Positions 25,270 to 33,483 of a DNA stretch of 64,000 bases are shown one piece after another; the first letter of the stretch is position 1, and every line of letters begins with the position of its first letter. The notes under the pieces were generated by a model. The model did no database searches, was not told where the DNA came from, and saw nothing but the letters and a program-made list of their open reading frames with translations. The stretch comes from Pseudolysinimonas_A sp041984585 (GTDB lineage: Bacteria > Actinomycetota > Actinomycetes > Actinomycetales > Microbacteriaceae). Location: positions 51,012-115,011 of the forward strand of contig JBHIXX010000002.1 in assembly GCA_041984585.1 (NCBI GenBank), in the 5' to 3' direction. A program made the position numbers and the translations under genes.

Positions 25270-27942
25270 ATGGCCGACCACCGGTCCACCGAGGACCCGA
25301 TCGACGGCGGTCGACCGTGGCACGGCCGCGACGCGGACGACGTCCTGGCCGCCCTGGAGTCGGGCCGGGACGGGCTGGATGCCGCGACCGCCGCCGCGCG
25401 ACTCGAGCGCGACGGGCGCAACGCGCTCGGAGCCCGCGGCGTCGACCCGTGGTGGCGCATCCTCGCGCGCCAGTTCGCGAGCGTGATCATCCTGCTGCTC
25501 CTGGCATCCGTGGCGCTCACCGCGATCCTGCAGCGCTGGATCGACGCGGTCGCCATCCTCATCGCGGTGCTCTCCGACACGATCCTCGGCTTCGTCCAGG
25601 AGTCCCGAGCGGCGCGCGACGTCGCGGCGCTGCGGCGGTTCCAGGTGCGCCGCACGCGCGTGCGACGGGGCGGGACCGTTCAGGCGGCGCCCGCCGAGGA
25701 ACTCGTGGTCGGCGACATCGTCGTGCTCGAGTCGGGCGACCGCGTGCCGGCCGACCTGCGGCTCGTCGCCGCCCAGCGGGTGCGCGTCGACGAGTCGTTG
25801 CTCACCGGCGAGTCGGTGCCCGTGGACAAGTCGCCGGGTCCGACCCCCGAGTCGACGCCCCCCGCGGAGCAGTCGGGTATGGCGTGGAGCGGCACCCTCG
25901 TCGTCGCCGGCCGATGCGAGGGCGTGGTCGTGGCCACCGGCGAGCGCACCGCGATGGGGCGCATCGACACCCTCGTGCGCTCCGCCGACACCCCCACCCC
26001 GCTGCAGCGCATCCTCCGCCGATTCGAATCCCGGCTCGGCATCGTCGTCGGACTGGTCGCCCTCGCGGTGCTCGTCGGCGGACTGCTGGTGGGGCTCGGG
26101 TTCTCCGACGCGTTCCTCAGCGCGGTGTCGCTCGCCGTCGCCGCGATCCCGGAGGGCCTGCCGGTCGTGCTCACCATCGCGCTCAGCCTCGGGGTGTCGC
26201 GGATGGCGAAGCGCCGCGCGGTGGTGCGCACCCTCCCGGCGGTGGAGGCGCTCGGGTCGACGACGGTGATCGCGTCGGACAAGACCGGCACACTCACGAT
26301 GAACCGGATGACGGTGGAGCGGGTGTGGTCACCGCTCGACGCCGCCGATGTGGTCGACGACGCCGCCGACCTGCCGGCCGGATGCCGTGCCGCCGCCCGT
26401 ATCGGGGCGCTCAGCAACGACGCCCACCTCGACCTCGACTCCGGCGACCTCGTCGGCGATCCGGTCGACGTGGCCATCGCCCGGCTCGCGCTGCGCGGAT
26501 CGGCCGTCGGCGGCGAGGAGTTCGCCGCCGCGCCCGCCGCGCACGCCCCCTACGAGCCCGAGCGCCGATGCTCCGTGACCGTGCGGGCGGACCCGTCGCC
26601 CGCCCACCCCGCCGACGCGGCCCGGACCGTGCTCGTGAAGGGCGCCACCGACCTCCTGCTCGACCTCGCGACGACGATGACCGGCCCCGACGGACCCGTG
26701 CCGATCGACCGCGGGCTGATCGACGCCGCGCACGACGAGCTCGCCGTCGCCGGGATGCGCGTGCTCGCGGTCGCCCGCCGCCGACTCGACCCCGACGTCG
26801 ACCCCGCCGGGTGGCTCGACTCCCCACGGGAGCTCGAGTTCGTCGGTCTCCTCGGGATGAGCGACCCGCCCCGGCCGGGCGTTCGGAACGCGATCGCCGC
26901 CTGCCACCGCGCCGGGGTGAGCGTGATGATGGTGACGGGCGACCATCCGCGGACCGCCGCGGCGATCGGCGAGCGGCTCGGGCTCGGCGGCCGCGGCGAA
27001 CCGGTCACCGGGGGCGAGCTGGCCCGCCTCGACGACGACGCGCTCGTCGCGCGGCTGCGCGAGGCGCGCATCGCCGCGCGGGTGTCGCCGCACGACAAGC
27101 TGCGCATCGTGCGCGCGCTCGAGGCGGCGGGCGAGGTGGTGGCCGTCACCGGCGACGGGGTCAACGACGCACCCGCGCTGCGGGCGGCATCCCTCGGCGT
27201 CGCGATGGGGAAGGGCGGAACGGATGTCGCCCGGGACGCCGCCGACATCGTGCTCACCGACGACGACTTCGGCACCATCGTCGGCGCCGTGCAGGAGGGC
27301 CGGGTCACCTTCGCCGCGGTTCAGAAGGCGACGTTCTTCCTGCTCTCCACCGGCGTCGCGGCGCTGGTCGCCGTCACCGGCGACCTGCTCGTCGGCGGAC
27401 CGCTCATCTTCCTGCCGGTGCAGATGATCTGGTTCAACCTGGTGTCGAACGGAGTGCAGGACGTGGGGCTCGCGTTCGAGCGCGGCGAGGGCGACGAATT
27501 GGAGCGGGCTCCCCGTCGCCCCACCGCGGGCCTCCTCACCCGCGGGCTGTGGGGTCGCATCGTGCTCACCTCCGCGTGGATGGGACTGATCGTGCTGGCG
27601 GCGTTCCACGGCGCGCTCTCCGCGGGATCGAGCATCGAGCAGGCGAGGACGTTCGCGCTCACCGCGTTCGCCTTCCTCAACCTGTTCCAGACCCTCAACT
27701 CGCGTTCGGAGCGGCGCTCGGTGTTCCGGCAGCGTCTCGACAACCCGCTCCTGCTGGCGGCATCCGTCGGGGTGCTCGTGCTGCACGCGGCCGCCGTGCT
27801 CACGCCGCCCGGCTGGGCCGTGCTGGGGTTCGCGCCGCTCACCGCCGCGCAGTGGGCGATCGCGGCCGGGCTCGGGGTGAGCGTCCTGCTCGTCGTGGAG
27901 GTCGACAAGGCGATCCGGCGCGCGGTCCAACGGCGAGGCTGA
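25270..27942 (+). CDS. P-type (type II, Ca2+-like) cation-transporting ATPase
   Basis: 890 residues, full length. Order: N-terminal cation-ATPase domain, actuator loop with LTGESVPVDK, fourth helix AAIPEGLPVV (PEGLP, typical of Ca2+ and Na+/K+-like pumps, not heavy-metal pumps), phosphorylation site SDKTGTLTMN (Asp near residue 337), nucleotide-binding domain, TGDGVNDAPALRAASLGVAMG, and six C-terminal helices. ATP drives export of a cation, probably Ca2+. CAGGCT ends six bases before the ATG. Confidence 0.94.
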   Translation: MADHRSTEDPIDGGRPWHGRDADDVLAALESGRDGLDAATAAARLERDGRNALGARGVDPWWRILARQFASVIILLLLASVALTAILQRWIDAVAILIAVLSDTILGFVQESRAARDVAALRRFQVRRTRVRRGGTVQAAPAEELVVGDIVVLESGDRVPADLRLVAAQRVRVDESLLTGESVPVDKSPGPTPESTPPAEQSGMAWSGTLVVAGRCEGVVVATGERTAMGRIDTLVRSADTPTPLQRILRRFESRLGIVVGLVALAVLVGGLLVGLGFSDAFLSAVSLAVAAIPEGLPVVLTIALSLGVSRMAKRRAVVRTLPAVEALGSTTVIASDKTGTLTMNRMTVERVWSPLDAADVVDDAADLPAGCRAAARIGALSNDAHLDLDSGDLVGDPVDVAIARLALRGSAVGGEEFAAAPAAHAPYEPERRCSVTVRADPSPAHPADAARTVLVKGATDLLLDLATTMTGPDGPVPIDRGLIDAAHDELAVAGMRVLAVARRRLDPDVDPAGWLDSPRELEFVGLLGMSDPPRPGVRNAIAACHRAGVSVMMVTGDHPRTAAAIGERLGLGGRGEPVTGGELARLDDDALVARLREARIAARVSPHDKLRIVRALEAAGEVVAVTGDGVNDAPALRAASLGVAMGKGGTDVARDAADIVLTDDDFGTIVGAVQEGRVTFAAVQKATFFLLSTGVAALVAVTGDLLVGGPLIFLPVQMIWFNLVSNGVQDVGLAFERGEGDELERAPRRPTAGLLTRGLWGRIVLTSAWMGLIVLAAFHGALSAGSSIEQARTFALTAFAFLNLFQTLNSRSERRSVFRQRLDNPLLLAASVGVLVLHAAAVLTPPGWAVLGFAPLTAAQWAIAAGLGVSVLLVVEVDKAIRRAVQRRG

Positions 27943-27990
27943 CGTCGGCGGATCCCCCGTCGGCCGACGGTCGGCGGGTCACCCCAAGGG

Positions 27991-28009
27991 GACCGCCGGG
28001 CCGGCGGTC
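27991..28009. terminator. inverted repeat between convergent ATPase and K+ channel genes
   Basis: Nine-base arms GACCGCCGG / CCGGCGGTC around one base, overlapping the K+ channel stop codon. The preceding CCGTCGGCCGACGG (about 27956-27969) is itself a perfect palindrome. Confidence 0.4.
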
Positions 28010-28703
28010 AGCGCGCGGCGGCGTCCCGCCCGTCGGCGTCCGGTGCGTCGTCGCCCGCCCGGCGGCTCGGCGCATCCCGCGGGGGCCGGATCTGCTCGGA
28101 GATGTACGAGATCACGGTCGCCGACGCGGTACCGAGGATGGCGATGCCGCCGATCATCAGCAGCACCGCGTACACGCGCCCGAGCGCGGTGACCGGATAG
28201 GTGTCGCCGTAGCCGACCGTGGCGAGGGTGACGACGGCCCACCACACGGCGTCGCCGAAGCCGGTGATCGTCGCCCCGGGGGCATCCCGCTCCACCCACA
28301 GCGTCGCGAGCGCGATCATGTAGACGAACACCACCGAGTACGCGACGGCGGAGGCGACCAGGCGGGTGCGCACCGCCCACCCGGCCGGCCCGTGCAGTCC
28401 GGGCAGGTCGCGCAGCCGGCGCACCGCGACGACCGCCCGTACCGGCGGCAGCACCACCGAGAGCAGCTCGATCGGATGCCGCAGCGCGAACCGCAGGCGG
28501 CCCCCGCGCGGCTCGAGCGCGATGCGGGCGACGATGTCGACGAGGAAGGCCAGCCACGCCAGGCCGAGCACGCCGAGCAGGAGGGCGCGCACGACCTCGG
28601 GGGCGTCGACCCAGAGCACGACGACGGAGTACGCGACGAAGAACAGCACGCCCGCGACGGCGAGCGCCCCGCCCGTGCGCGACTCCCAGGTCTCCCGGCG
28701 CAT
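28008..28703 (-). CDS. voltage-gated-type potassium channel
   Basis: 231 residues from the ATG at 28703. Six hydrophobic segments and a pore loop WWAVVTLATVGYGDTYP with the K+ selectivity filter TVGYGD. The fourth segment region carries Arg residues (RAVVAVRRLRDLPG), suggesting an S4-like sensor. The C-terminal tail is short and charged. A GTG at 28712 would overlap the -10 box TAGCGT, so the ATG, seven bases from that box, is preferred. Downstream of a J-domain membrane protein on the same strand. Confidence 0.92.
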   Translation of the reverse strand: MRRETWESRTGGALAVAGVLFFVAYSVVVLWVDAPEVVRALLLGVLGLAWLAFLVDIVARIALEPRGGRLRFALRHPIELLSVVLPPVRAVVAVRRLRDLPGLHGPAGWAVRTRLVASAVAYSVVFVYMIALATLWVERDAPGATITGFGDAVWWAVVTLATVGYGDTYPVTALGRVYAVLLMIGGIAILGTASATVISYISEQIRPPRDAPSRRAGDDAPDADGRDAAAR

Positions 28704-28710
28704 GGCGGCC

Positions 28711-28716
28711 ACGCTA
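28711..28716 (-). promoter_or_regulatory. -10 box of the K+ channel gene
   Basis: TAGCGT on the minus strand, seven bases before the ATG at 28703. It overlaps the stop of the upstream gene. Confidence 0.45.
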
Positions 28717-29280
28717 GCCGAGCCCGGTGAGGGTGCGACGCAGGGCGCGACGCGCGATGCCCGCCAGCGCCAGCCCGTAGAGCGCCGGCAGGGCGACGAG
28801 CAGGCCGACCAGCCCGCCCCAGGTCGTGAACAGGATGGTGCTGACGGCCGCCACCCCGGCGAGCAGGGCCGCGACGACGAGCAGAGGGGTGCGGCCCGTC
28901 AGGGCGAAGGCGAGTGCGGCGGCCGAGAGCAGCACCCAGTGCGCCAGTGGCTCCACGGGCGCGAGCGGATGCGCGGCGCGGAACGCCGAGAGGAAGGTCG
29001 TCAGCGCGAGCAGCGCGGTCCACGTGGAGACGAGCGCCGGACCCTGCTCACGCGGCGCGTCCGTGACGACGACGCGGCGCGGCGACGTGGCGGCGGGACT
29101 CACCGGGAGCGCCGCGAGCAGCGCATCGCGGGCCTCGGTCGCCTCCCGGAACCGGTCGGCGTCGCCGCCCGGCCGATCCGGGTGCAGCTCCCGTGCGCGG
29201 CGGGCGAACGCGCGCCGCACCTCGGACGCCGTCGCGCCCGGCGACACGCCCAGAACGGCGGCGGCGCGGTCGGCGTCCAC
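28714..29280 (-). CDS. J-domain membrane protein
   Basis: 188 residues from GTG. Residues 1-60 form a J domain: AAAVLGVSPGATASEVRRAF, then RELHPDRPGGD with the HPD tripeptide that stimulates Hsp70 ATPase, then a helix. After a linker come about four hydrophobic segments (residues 85-180). It probably recruits DnaK to the membrane; the client is unknown. TAGCCT six bases upstream marks a leaderless start. Adjacent to the K+ channel gene. Confidence 0.88.
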   Translation of the reverse strand: MDADRAAAVLGVSPGATASEVRRAFARRARELHPDRPGGDADRFREATEARDALLAALPVSPAATSPRRVVVTDAPREQGPALVSTWTALLALTTFLSAFRAAHPLAPVEPLAHWVLLSAAALAFALTGRTPLLVVAALLAGVAAVSTILFTTWGGLVGLLVALPALYGLALAGIARRALRRTLTGLG

Positions 29281-29286
29281 GCGTCC

Positions 29287-29313
29287 AGGCTACGCCCGCG
29301 GGAATCGTAGGCT
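29287..29313. promoter_or_regulatory. divergent -10 boxes, J-domain gene and flavin-binding gene
   Basis: TAGCCT (29287-29292, minus) is six bases before the GTG at 29280, and TAGGCT (29308-29313, plus) is six bases before the ATG at 29320. The whole divergent intergenic region is 39 bases. Confidence 0.6.
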
Positions 29314-29319
29314 CGGGCC

Positions 29320-29961
29320 ATGGCCCGCACCACGCCCTCCCGCTTCCCCGACCGCGTCACGCGGGACCGCCCCGCCCTCGACGCGCTGCTCGACGGCACG
29401 GTGCTCGGGCACGTCGGTCTCGTCGTCGACGACGCCCCGGTCGTGATCCCGACCGGCATCGCGCGCGACGGCGACCGGGTGCTGCTGCACGGCTCCACCG
29501 GATCCGGGTGGATGCGGCGGGTCGCCGCCGGCGCGCCGATCTGCCTCGAGGTGACCGCCCTCGACGCCGTGGTGGTCGCGCGCACCGGGTTCGAGTCGTC
29601 GTTCCGCTACCGCTCGGCGCTCCTGTTCGGGTCGTGCACCCCGCTCGACGGCGATGACAAGGTGGCCGGACTGGCGCGCATCACCGACCGCCTCATCCCG
29701 GGTCGCGCCGCGGAGGTGCGCGCGTCGAGCCGCAAGGAGCTCGCGGCGACGCTGCTGCTGGCGCTGCCCATCGAGGAGTGGACGCTGAAGGCGTCGCAGA
29801 ACTGGCCCGACGACCTGGCGGAGGACGTCGCCGGCGACGCATGGGCGGGGATCGTCCCGGTGCGCGAGGTCTACGGCCCGGTGCTGCCGGCCCCCGATCT
29901 GCGCGACGGCATCCCGGTTCCCGCCTCCGTCACCGGACTCGTGGAGCACGGCCGGGGCTGA
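29320..29961 (+). CDS. pyridoxamine 5'-phosphate oxidase-like flavin-binding protein
   Basis: 213 residues. Split-barrel fold of the FMN-binding PNPOx-like family (Nim-type): VLGHVGLVVDDAPVVIPTGI, HGSTGSGWMRRV and FESSFRYRSALLFGSC. Members reduce or bind flavin, F420 or heme; no specific substrate can be assigned. It is leaderless from the six-base spacing of its -10 box. Convergent with the downstream unknown gene. Confidence 0.82.
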   Translation: MARTTPSRFPDRVTRDRPALDALLDGTVLGHVGLVVDDAPVVIPTGIARDGDRVLLHGSTGSGWMRRVAAGAPICLEVTALDAVVVARTGFESSFRYRSALLFGSCTPLDGDDKVAGLARITDRLIPGRAAEVRASSRKELAATLLLALPIEEWTLKASQNWPDDLAEDVAGDAWAGIVPVREVYGPVLPAPDLRDGIPVPASVTGLVEHGRG

Positions 29962-29976
29962 CCGCCCAGGCCCGGC

Positions 29977-29990
29977 CCGTCGAGCGACGG
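29977..29990. terminator. small hairpin between convergent genes
   Basis: CCGTCG-AG-CGACGG between the flavin-binding gene and the 439-aa gene. The loop of two bases is too tight for a good terminator. Confidence 0.25.
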
Positions 29991-30014
29991 CCGGCCGACG
30001 CGGGCGGGCTCGGC

Positions 30015-31334
30015 TCAGTGCGCCTCGGCGGCGTACCCCTCCTGCTTGGCGAGGATGTACTCCTTGATGGTCGGCATCGACTCGAGCTTGTCGCGGAAGA
30101 ACGTGTTCACCAGGTTGACCACCTGGTTCTGCGCGGCCTCCACCTCGGCGGTGCGCTCCTCGCCCGCCTCCTGCTTCTCGAGCACGCGGCGCAGGTGCAT
30201 GAGCGCCTGCACGATCTCGGTCTCCTCGGCGCCCTCCAGCGCGCGGATCACGTCGAGGATGAGCGCGTCGGCCTGGTTCTGCACCGCGTCGATCGGGATC
30301 GCCGAGCCCGGCTGCGTGGCGTTGTCGAGCGTGCCGATCAGCGACCACACCTGGTAGAGGATCGTCGACGGCTCGTCGAACAGCTCCCGCACGAACGCGG
30401 CGTCGAAGTGCCGGCCGGAGAGGCGGAAGACGTTGTACATCCGCTTCGCCGCCTTGCCGTAGTTGAGGTGCTTCGTGAGGTACTTCGTCACCTCCTCCTC
30501 GAGACGCTCCACGTACTCGTCGAGCGCGTCGTCGGTGACGAACTTCGCGACCTTGGCGAAGGTGGGCACCTCGTCGGCGTCGAGATACACCTCCTGGAAG
30601 TAGGCGTCGAGGTAGCCGTCGAGCGGCACGATCTCGCCGTCCGGCGCCTCCCAGGTGACGTCGATGACGTTGCTCGCGTTGGAGAGCTGCCCGCGGTCGG
30701 GGTCGGTGACGACCCAGTCGAGCTTCACCCAGCCCGGGTCGAGCGCCGCCTGCTCCCAGGTGAGCACGGCGCCGTCCACCTCGATGCGCCCCGCCTCGAT
30801 GTCGGCGAGCGTCCACGACACCGGCTTGCCGCTCGCCGCCGTGCCGAGCTTCGCCTCGAGGAACTGGTAGGTGTCGCCGCGGGTGGTGCTCAGCACCTTC
30901 TCGCGCAGGATGTCGCCCATGATGCGGCTCGCCTGCTGCTTGGTGGCCGCCTTGATGTTCACCCGCTGGAAGAAGTCGGCATCCCCCGGGAAAGACTGGA
31001 TCTTCGACTGCGCCGCCGACCCGGAGAGCGCGAGCGCGCCCTCGACGACGCCCTCCGGCCCCGTCACCTCGACGATCTTCCCGATGCGGCGGAACCGGGC
31101 CAGGTCGTGCGGGCTGAAGTCGAGCATCGACACCTTGTGGCCGAACGTGCCACTGTCGGCGTCGACCTCCCAGTCGTCGTCGGCGTCCTGCGAGGCGGCG
31201 ATCGCCGACAGCCACTGCAGGGTGTCGGCCTCGTCGAGCTCGATGCCGAGCCGTGCGGCCGACTCGGCGATGCGGCGCACCTCCTCCGCGGTGTCGACTC
31301 CGGGGTTCGGCGTGACGGCGTCGGTGTCGGACAT
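30015..31334 (-). CDS. conserved-looking protein of unknown function (439 aa)
   Basis: I do not recognise this protein. It is soluble, acidic and without signal peptide or membrane segment. A central region reads SKIQSFPGDADFFQRVNIKA, then helices and a probable beta domain (about 170-260), then a long helical C-terminus (EEEVTKYLTKHLNYGKAAKR, EAAQNQVVNLVNTFFRDKL). The SFPGDADFF segment is suggestive of a nucleotidyltransferase-like Gly-Asp-x-Asp pattern, but this is only a resemblance. GAGGAGCC before the ATG is a good Shine-Dalgarno sequence. It lies downstream of a DEDDh exonuclease gene on the same strand. Confidence 0.8.
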   Translation of the reverse strand: MSDTDAVTPNPGVDTAEEVRRIAESAARLGIELDEADTLQWLSAIAASQDADDDWEVDADSGTFGHKVSMLDFSPHDLARFRRIGKIVEVTGPEGVVEGALALSGSAAQSKIQSFPGDADFFQRVNIKAATKQQASRIMGDILREKVLSTTRGDTYQFLEAKLGTAASGKPVSWTLADIEAGRIEVDGAVLTWEQAALDPGWVKLDWVVTDPDRGQLSNASNVIDVTWEAPDGEIVPLDGYLDAYFQEVYLDADEVPTFAKVAKFVTDDALDEYVERLEEEVTKYLTKHLNYGKAAKRMYNVFRLSGRHFDAAFVRELFDEPSTILYQVWSLIGTLDNATQPGSAIPIDAVQNQADALILDVIRALEGAEETEIVQALMHLRRVLEKQEAGEERTAEVEAAQNQVVNLVNTFFRDKLESMPTIKEYILAKQEGYAAEAH

Positions 31335-31442
31335 CGGGGCTCCTCGGGTCAGGATCTGATGCGGATGCTGCGGCGGTGCAGGTGGTGCGGCTCGCGACCG
31401 GTGGTGCGACGCGACGGCACGGGTCGCGCGCGGCGGCGCCGG

Positions 31443-32042
31443 TCAGTCGTTGTCGGTCGCCTCCGCGAGGAGGCGGCGGAACAGCTCGGCCTGGTCGCGG
31501 GCGTCGCTGAGAGCATTGTGCGACAGCTCGCGCCCCGCCAGGTAGATGGGGGCCAGGTGCTTCATCGAGGTGCCGCTCCACGGCACGCCCGTCATGCCCA
31601 TGTAAAACGACTTGATGTCGAGCGCCGAGTGGCCGAACGGGTTGCGCCCCAGAAAGCGGCCGAAGTAGTCGGCGACGAACATCCAGTCGAACGGCGAGTT
31701 GAAGCCCACCATCAGCGGCTTGCGCCCCGGCGGCGTCACCTCGGCGAGCCACGCCTCGAACCGCGCCATCGCCTCGGCCGGCTCCACCCCGTCACGCGCC
31801 AGGTCGTCCATCGACAGCCCGCTCACCGCGAGCGCGGCGGGCTGCACCGCGTCGGACGTCGGCTTGATCTCGACGTAGAACCCGACGTCGGGATCGGATG
31901 CCAGACACGCGCCGATCGACAGCATCGCGTAGTCGGCGGGGTTCGGTCCGGCCGTCTCGACGTCGACCGAGATGAACGTGACCGGGCTCTCGGCCGCGTC
32001 GGATCGGCCCTCGGCGGGCGGGGCGTCGGGGGCGGAAGTCAT
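31443..32042 (-). CDS. DEDDh 3'-5' exonuclease (DnaQ-like)
   Basis: 199 residues. Exonuclease motifs in order: FISVDVETAG (Exo I, Asp and Glu), VGFNSPFDWMFV (Exo II) and HNALSDARDQAEL (Exo III, His and Asp). It trims DNA or RNA 3' ends with two metal ions; oligoribonuclease-like or repair functions are both possible. TAGGCT seven bases upstream suggests a leaderless transcript. The gene is preceded by the divergent-facing end of a tetR gene on the same strand. Confidence 0.9.
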   Translation of the reverse strand: MTSAPDAPPAEGRSDAAESPVTFISVDVETAGPNPADYAMLSIGACLASDPDVGFYVEIKPTSDAVQPAALAVSGLSMDDLARDGVEPAEAMARFEAWLAEVTPPGRKPLMVGFNSPFDWMFVADYFGRFLGRNPFGHSALDIKSFYMGMTGVPWSGTSMKHLAPIYLAGRELSHNALSDARDQAELFRRLLAEATDND

Positions 32043-32049
32043 CGCGGTC

Positions 32050-32055
32050 AGCCTA
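32050..32055 (-). promoter_or_regulatory. -10 box of the exonuclease gene
   Basis: TAGGCT on the minus strand, seven bases before the ATG at 32042. Confidence 0.5.
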
Positions 32056-32106
32056 GGGGGCGGACGCGCCGGCGCGGCTCCGACCCCCGGTCGCTCGGCG
32101 CGGACT

Positions 32107-32871
32107 TCATCGGGGCGGAGCGGCCCCGGACACGGTCTCCTCGCGCAGACGGGCGACCTCCAAGCCGTCGAGGATGAGGTCGATGGCGAACCAGAATTCG
32201 GCGTCGGAATCGCAGCCGCCCATCCCGCCGGCGTGGTCGGCGGCGAGGGCGAGCTCGGCGACGTAGGGGACGACCGCGCGCCACGCCTCGGCCTGCGCGG
32301 CGATCTCGGCGGGGTCGGCCTCGGCGTCGTCCTCGAAGAGGTCCTGGCTGAACCCGGCGACCCGGCTGCCGAGGACGTGCAGGGCGTGGTGGGCGAGGTC
32401 GAGCGACGCCCCGCCGCGGCGCAGGATGCCGAGCACGGCGTCGATGTGGGCGATCATCGCCGGCGTCGCGTCGGCACGGTCCTCCAGCACGCGCGGGAGC
32501 CAGCGGTGGCGCAGCGCCGTGTCGCGGGCGGAGCGGATGAGGGCGCGCATCTCGTCGCGCCAGTCGCCGTGGGGGTCGGTGGCCGACACGGGATCGGACG
32601 GCGGGACGGCGGGCGAGGGAGCCGACGCGCGCATCTCGGCGACGACCGCATCCGCCATCCCCTCCAGCAGGGCCGACTTGTCGCGCACGTGGTTGTAGAG
32701 CGACATCGGATCCACGCCCAGCTCCGCCGCGAGCCTCCGCATGCTGAGTCGGTCGAGCCCGTCGCGGTCCGCCGCGGCGACCCCGGCGGCGACGATCGCA
32801 TCGCGACTCAGCTTTCCGGCGCCGGGCCCGCGACGACGGGTCGACGTCGTGCTCCCGGATGCCGCGCCCAT
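32107..32871 (-). CDS. TetR-family repressor
   Basis: 254 residues. KLSRDAIVAAGVAAADRDG, then LSMRRLAAELGVDPMSLYNHVRDKSALLEG is the TetR helix-turn-helix with its signature. The C-terminal ligand domain resembles the tetracycline-repressor class (TetR_C). TAGCAT six bases upstream shows a leaderless start. It is divergent from a DUF385 gene; twin sites with TAC-AGC-GTA symmetry lie between and are likely its operators. Confidence 0.93.
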   Translation of the reverse strand: MGAASGSTTSTRRRGPGAGKLSRDAIVAAGVAAADRDGLDRLSMRRLAAELGVDPMSLYNHVRDKSALLEGMADAVVAEMRASAPSPAVPPSDPVSATDPHGDWRDEMRALIRSARDTALRHRWLPRVLEDRADATPAMIAHIDAVLGILRRGGASLDLAHHALHVLGSRVAGFSQDLFEDDAEADPAEIAAQAEAWRAVVPYVAELALAADHAGGMGGCDSDAEFWFAIDLILDGLEVARLREETVSGAAPPR

Positions 32872-32877
32872 GGGGAG

Positions 32878-32883
32878 ATGCTA
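32878..32883 (-). promoter_or_regulatory. -10 box of the tetR gene, leaderless
   Basis: TAGCAT on the minus strand, six bases before the ATG at 32871. Confidence 0.55.
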
Positions 32884-32903
32884 CCCGCCGGGCATTGCTC
32901 ACT

Positions 32904-32948
32904 TACAGCGTAGATGACATCATGTCCTCCATGACCTACAGCGTAGAT
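32904..32948. promoter_or_regulatory. twin TetR operator candidates
   Basis: A 12-base direct repeat TACAGCGTAGAT at 32904-32915 and 32937-32948, 33 bases apart (three helical turns). Each has a TAC-AGC-GTA palindrome core, close to the TTACA-TGTAA type of site many TetR repressors use. The second copy lies inside the first codons of the plus-strand gene. Confidence 0.6.
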
Positions 32949-33422
32949 ACGCCATCCGCGGGCTCTGTCCCGAAGCTCCCGCCCCGCTGGTTCATCCGGC
33001 TCGCGTGGCGCGCGCATCGCGCCCTCTTCCGACTCACCGGTGGTCGCGCGCCCCTGCAGACCCCGAAGCGCGGCAAGCACTTCGGGATGATGCGGTTGCG
33101 AACTGTCGGGCGGCGCTCCGGTGCGGAGCGCGCCGTGATCATCGGCTACGTGACCGACGGCCCCGCCCTCGCCTCGATCGCGATGAACGGGTGGGATGAG
33201 GCCGACCCGGCGTGGTGGCTCAACCTGCAGGCGAACCCGGACGCCACGGTCGACCTGGTCGGCGGCGAGCGCCGCGTACGCGCCCGAGTCGCCGACGGCG
33301 CCGAGCGTGAACGACTGTGGGCGACGATCTCCGAGTATCCGGGATACGGCGACGACCTCGACGCGTACGCATCCCTGCGCTCACGTCCCTCGACGGTGGT
33401 CGTCTTCGAACCCCGCGACTGA
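32922..33422 (+). CDS. deazaflavin (F420)-dependent nitroreductase-like protein (DUF385)
   Basis: 166 residues from the ATG at 32922; an ATG three codons later is possible. GGRAPLQTPKRGKHFGMMRLRTVGRRSG, VIIGYVTDGP, NGWDEADPAWWLNLQANPDA and the C-terminal FEP are typical of the Ddn/DUF385 family, split-barrel proteins that use F420H2 in mycobacteria. The actual cofactor here is unproven. It is divergent from a tetR gene and probably repressed by it. Confidence 0.87.
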   Translation: MSSMTYSVDTPSAGSVPKLPPRWFIRLAWRAHRALFRLTGGRAPLQTPKRGKHFGMMRLRTVGRRSGAERAVIIGYVTDGPALASIAMNGWDEADPAWWLNLQANPDATVDLVGGERRVRARVADGAERERLWATISEYPGYGDDLDAYASLRSRPSTVVVFEPRD

Positions 33423-33471
33423 GCGACTCCGACCGGGCAGTCGGCGCGGCGGCGCGGTCAGCGGTACGGCC

Positions 33472-33477
33472 TAGCCT
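33472..33477 (+). promoter_or_regulatory. -10 box of the alpha/beta hydrolase gene, leaderless
   Basis: TAGCCT ending six bases before the ATG at 33484. Confidence 0.55.
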
Positions 33478-33483
33478 GACGGC

